From Bipolaris cookei (taxonomy: Eukaryota > Ascomycota > Dothideomycetes > Pleosporales > Pleosporaceae): DNA of 64,000 bases. Location of the stretch: NCBI GenBank assembly GCA_002286855.1, contig NRSV01000056.1:124001-188000 (forward strand), written 5' to 3'. The notes under the pieces are model-generated. The model saw nothing but the letters and a program-made list of their open reading frames with translations, did no database searches and was not told where the DNA came from. The position numbers were made by a program, and so were the translations under genes. Within the stretch, counting starts at the first letter, position 1. The number at the start of each line of letters is the position of its first letter. Of the stretch, positions 62,697-64,000 are shown piece by piece.

Positions 62697-64000
62697 ACGT
62701 GGTTCACAAGCGCGTCGCTCACGCCCCACCAGAGCGTCAACGTCGACACTACAACGCGTAATGGCCCAACAACGCACTAATCAAACTTCGTGTAGTGAAG
62801 CAGATCTTTAACTTGCTCTTTTGATATTCAATCGCAACGTGTTCAAAGTCAAAGACGTACTGCCTCTATCTATAACGTGCCTTAACGAACTTCATCTGAT
62901 CGACGCGCTGGAAAGTGCCCCAGACGCGACTGCGAAGCGAACTCAAAGCGCTTGAATAAGCTAGAAGAGGAGGCTGTAGTTGAGCGTATTTTTGAAAAGT
63001 CTGCGCGAGGATTTGCGTCTACGAAGACTGAAGTTCGAGCAATGGCTAATAAACTATTGCATGAGCGCGCTAGTAACCCTGTTGGCAAGAACTGGGTTGA
63101 CAACTTTGTTAAGCAAACTCCTGAGCTCCATACGCGCTGGAGCCGTCCTTATGATCACTATCGAGTTGCCTGCGAGGACCCAGTGGCTATCCAGCGCTAG
63201 TTTGATCTAGTCAAGGCGACAAAGCAGAAGTGGGGTATTGTGGACGACGATATCTACAACTTTGATGAAACTGGCTTTACAATGGGCAAGATTTTATCGC
63301 GGTTAGTTATCACAGGCTCTAAAGGATATGGCAAAAAGAAGTGGATACAGCCAGGCAACTATGAGTGGGTTACTATGATCCAAAGCGTAGGCGCGTTAGG
63401 TCGCCAGCTACCACCCTTCGTTATCTTTGCGGGCAAGGTGCTTATCTATGTCTGGTTTGAGAACCTTCCTACCGACTGGATGCTTGAATTCATTCCTAAT
63501 GGCTGGACGAACAACCAGCTTGCTCGTGCGTGGCTAGATCACTTTGATACCCATACAAAGAGGCAGACTGTTGGTGGGTATCGACTGCTTATTATCGACG
63601 GCTATGAGAGCCACTGCTCGGTCGATTTTCAAGATCTTTGTAAAAAGAAGAACATTGTTCTTCTCTGCATGCCTGCATACTCATCTCACCTATTGCAGCC
63701 CCTTGATATCGCCTGCTTTGCGCAACTGAAGCGCAAGTATAGCGACACCGTTTCAAACTTGGCGCGCAACCGCACCTACTACATTAGTAAGGAGACCTTC
63801 CTACTAGCTTTTAAGACTGCTTTTGAGCAGTCCTTTACGAAGGACAATATCTAAGCTGGCTTTAGAGGCGCTGGTGTAGTCCCACATGACCCACAGGCTA
63901 TGCTATTAAAGCTTGATGTGGTGGTGCAGACGCCAACACAATCACCGCGACGGGTAGATACTTGGGAGGCGCAGACACCATGCAACCCGCGCGAAGTCGA
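62697..64000 (+). mobile_element. Pogo/Fot1-type (Tc1-mariner superfamily) DNA transposon, 5' part
   Basis: A transposase remnant begins at 62761. The preceding 60 bases (from about 62697, just after a TA dinucleotide) are GC-rich, ACGTGGTTCACAAGCGCG followed by TCGCTCACGCCCC. This looks like a terminal inverted repeat of this class. The right end lies beyond the window, so the repeat cannot be confirmed. Confidence 0.65.
62761..64000 (+). pseudogene. Decayed pogo/Fot1-type DDE transposase
   Basis: Reading from MAQQRTNQTSC, similarity to fungal pogo-type transposases runs to the window end but is broken. There are stops at SEADL-stop (62810 region), NVP-stop (62882 region), IQR-stop-F (63198) and DNI-stop-AGF (63852), plus a frameshift near 62830. 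Recognisable parts are the psq/CENP-B-type DNA-binding region (RRAGKCPRRDC, KNWVDNFVKQTPEL) and the DDE_1 catalytic segments YNFDETGF, LLIIDGYESH and HLLQPLDIACFAQLKRKY, giving a D-D-D triad. TAG for an expected Trp and TAA for expected Gln are each one C-to-T or G-to-A change, matching repeat-induced point mutation. It is not expected to be active. Confidence 0.85.

Noticed and set aside
1..64000. tRNA and rRNA genes
   Set aside because: I scanned for T-arm/B-box-like GGTTCGA/GGTTCAA contexts. The few hits (for example near 32130 and 39797) lack a matching A box and stem, so none is called. A tRNAscan run would be decisive.

Overview
The window looks like nuclear DNA of a filamentous ascomycete (Pezizomycotina). 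The gene set, the small-secreted-protein/transposon region and the Fot1/pogo-type element fit a Dothideomycete such as a member of the Pleosporales, but the species cannot be fixed from this sequence alone. Evidence: genes carry short GT-AG introns (mostly 43-90 nt) with CTAAC/CTGAC-like branch sites. Both strands are coding, with no operons. Products are eukaryotic (Reptin/RVB2, SET2, SUZ12, Seb1/Nrd1, CLPTM1, mitochondrial carriers). A pogo-type transposon carries stop codons of the kind made by repeat-induced point mutation. I reassembled exons by hand from splice sites and reading phase, so exon boundaries are predictions.

Layout. 0-4 kb: two divergent P-loop GTPases of AIG1/septin-like type with coiled coils, one ending in a ZZ-type zinc finger. 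4-18 kb: a secreted LicD-like protein, RVB2 facing a 989-residue coiled-coil protein, a POP8-like RNase P/MRP subunit, a WW-domain protein with a prion-like tail, and an F-box/LRR-like protein. 18-31 kb: a SUZ12-type Polycomb subunit with a C-terminal PHD-like finger, a long gene-free stretch around an AT-hook protein, and the SET2 H3K36 methyltransferase. 32-53 kb is gene-dense housekeeping: GABA transaminase, a MAPEG-like membrane protein, a LOG-family hydrolase, CLPTM1, Seb1/Nrd1, mitochondrial citrate synthase directly followed by the YHM2-type citrate/oxoglutarate carrier, a CRT10-like protein, a DUF1275 membrane protein and a secreted oxalate decarboxylase. 53-64 kb is sparse: a cytochrome b5-fused sphingolipid delta-8 desaturase, a GPI-anchored protein with Cys/His repeats, two related small secreted cysteine-containing peptides (one lacking an ATG), a GAA repeat and a decayed pogo-type transposon running off the end.

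Themes. Chromatin genes (RVB2, SUZ12-PHD, AT-hook, SET2) lie in one ~25 kb stretch. Mitochondrial carbon metabolism is represented by GABA transaminase, citrate synthase and YHM2. The right end looks like a gene-poor, transposon-edged compartment of the sort that holds effector-like secreted proteins. The strongest candidates for something undescribed are the divergent GTPase pair with the ZZ-finger fusion, the paired small secreted proteins beside the transposon, and the SUZ12-PHD fusion. I found no tRNA, rRNA or CRISPR array.
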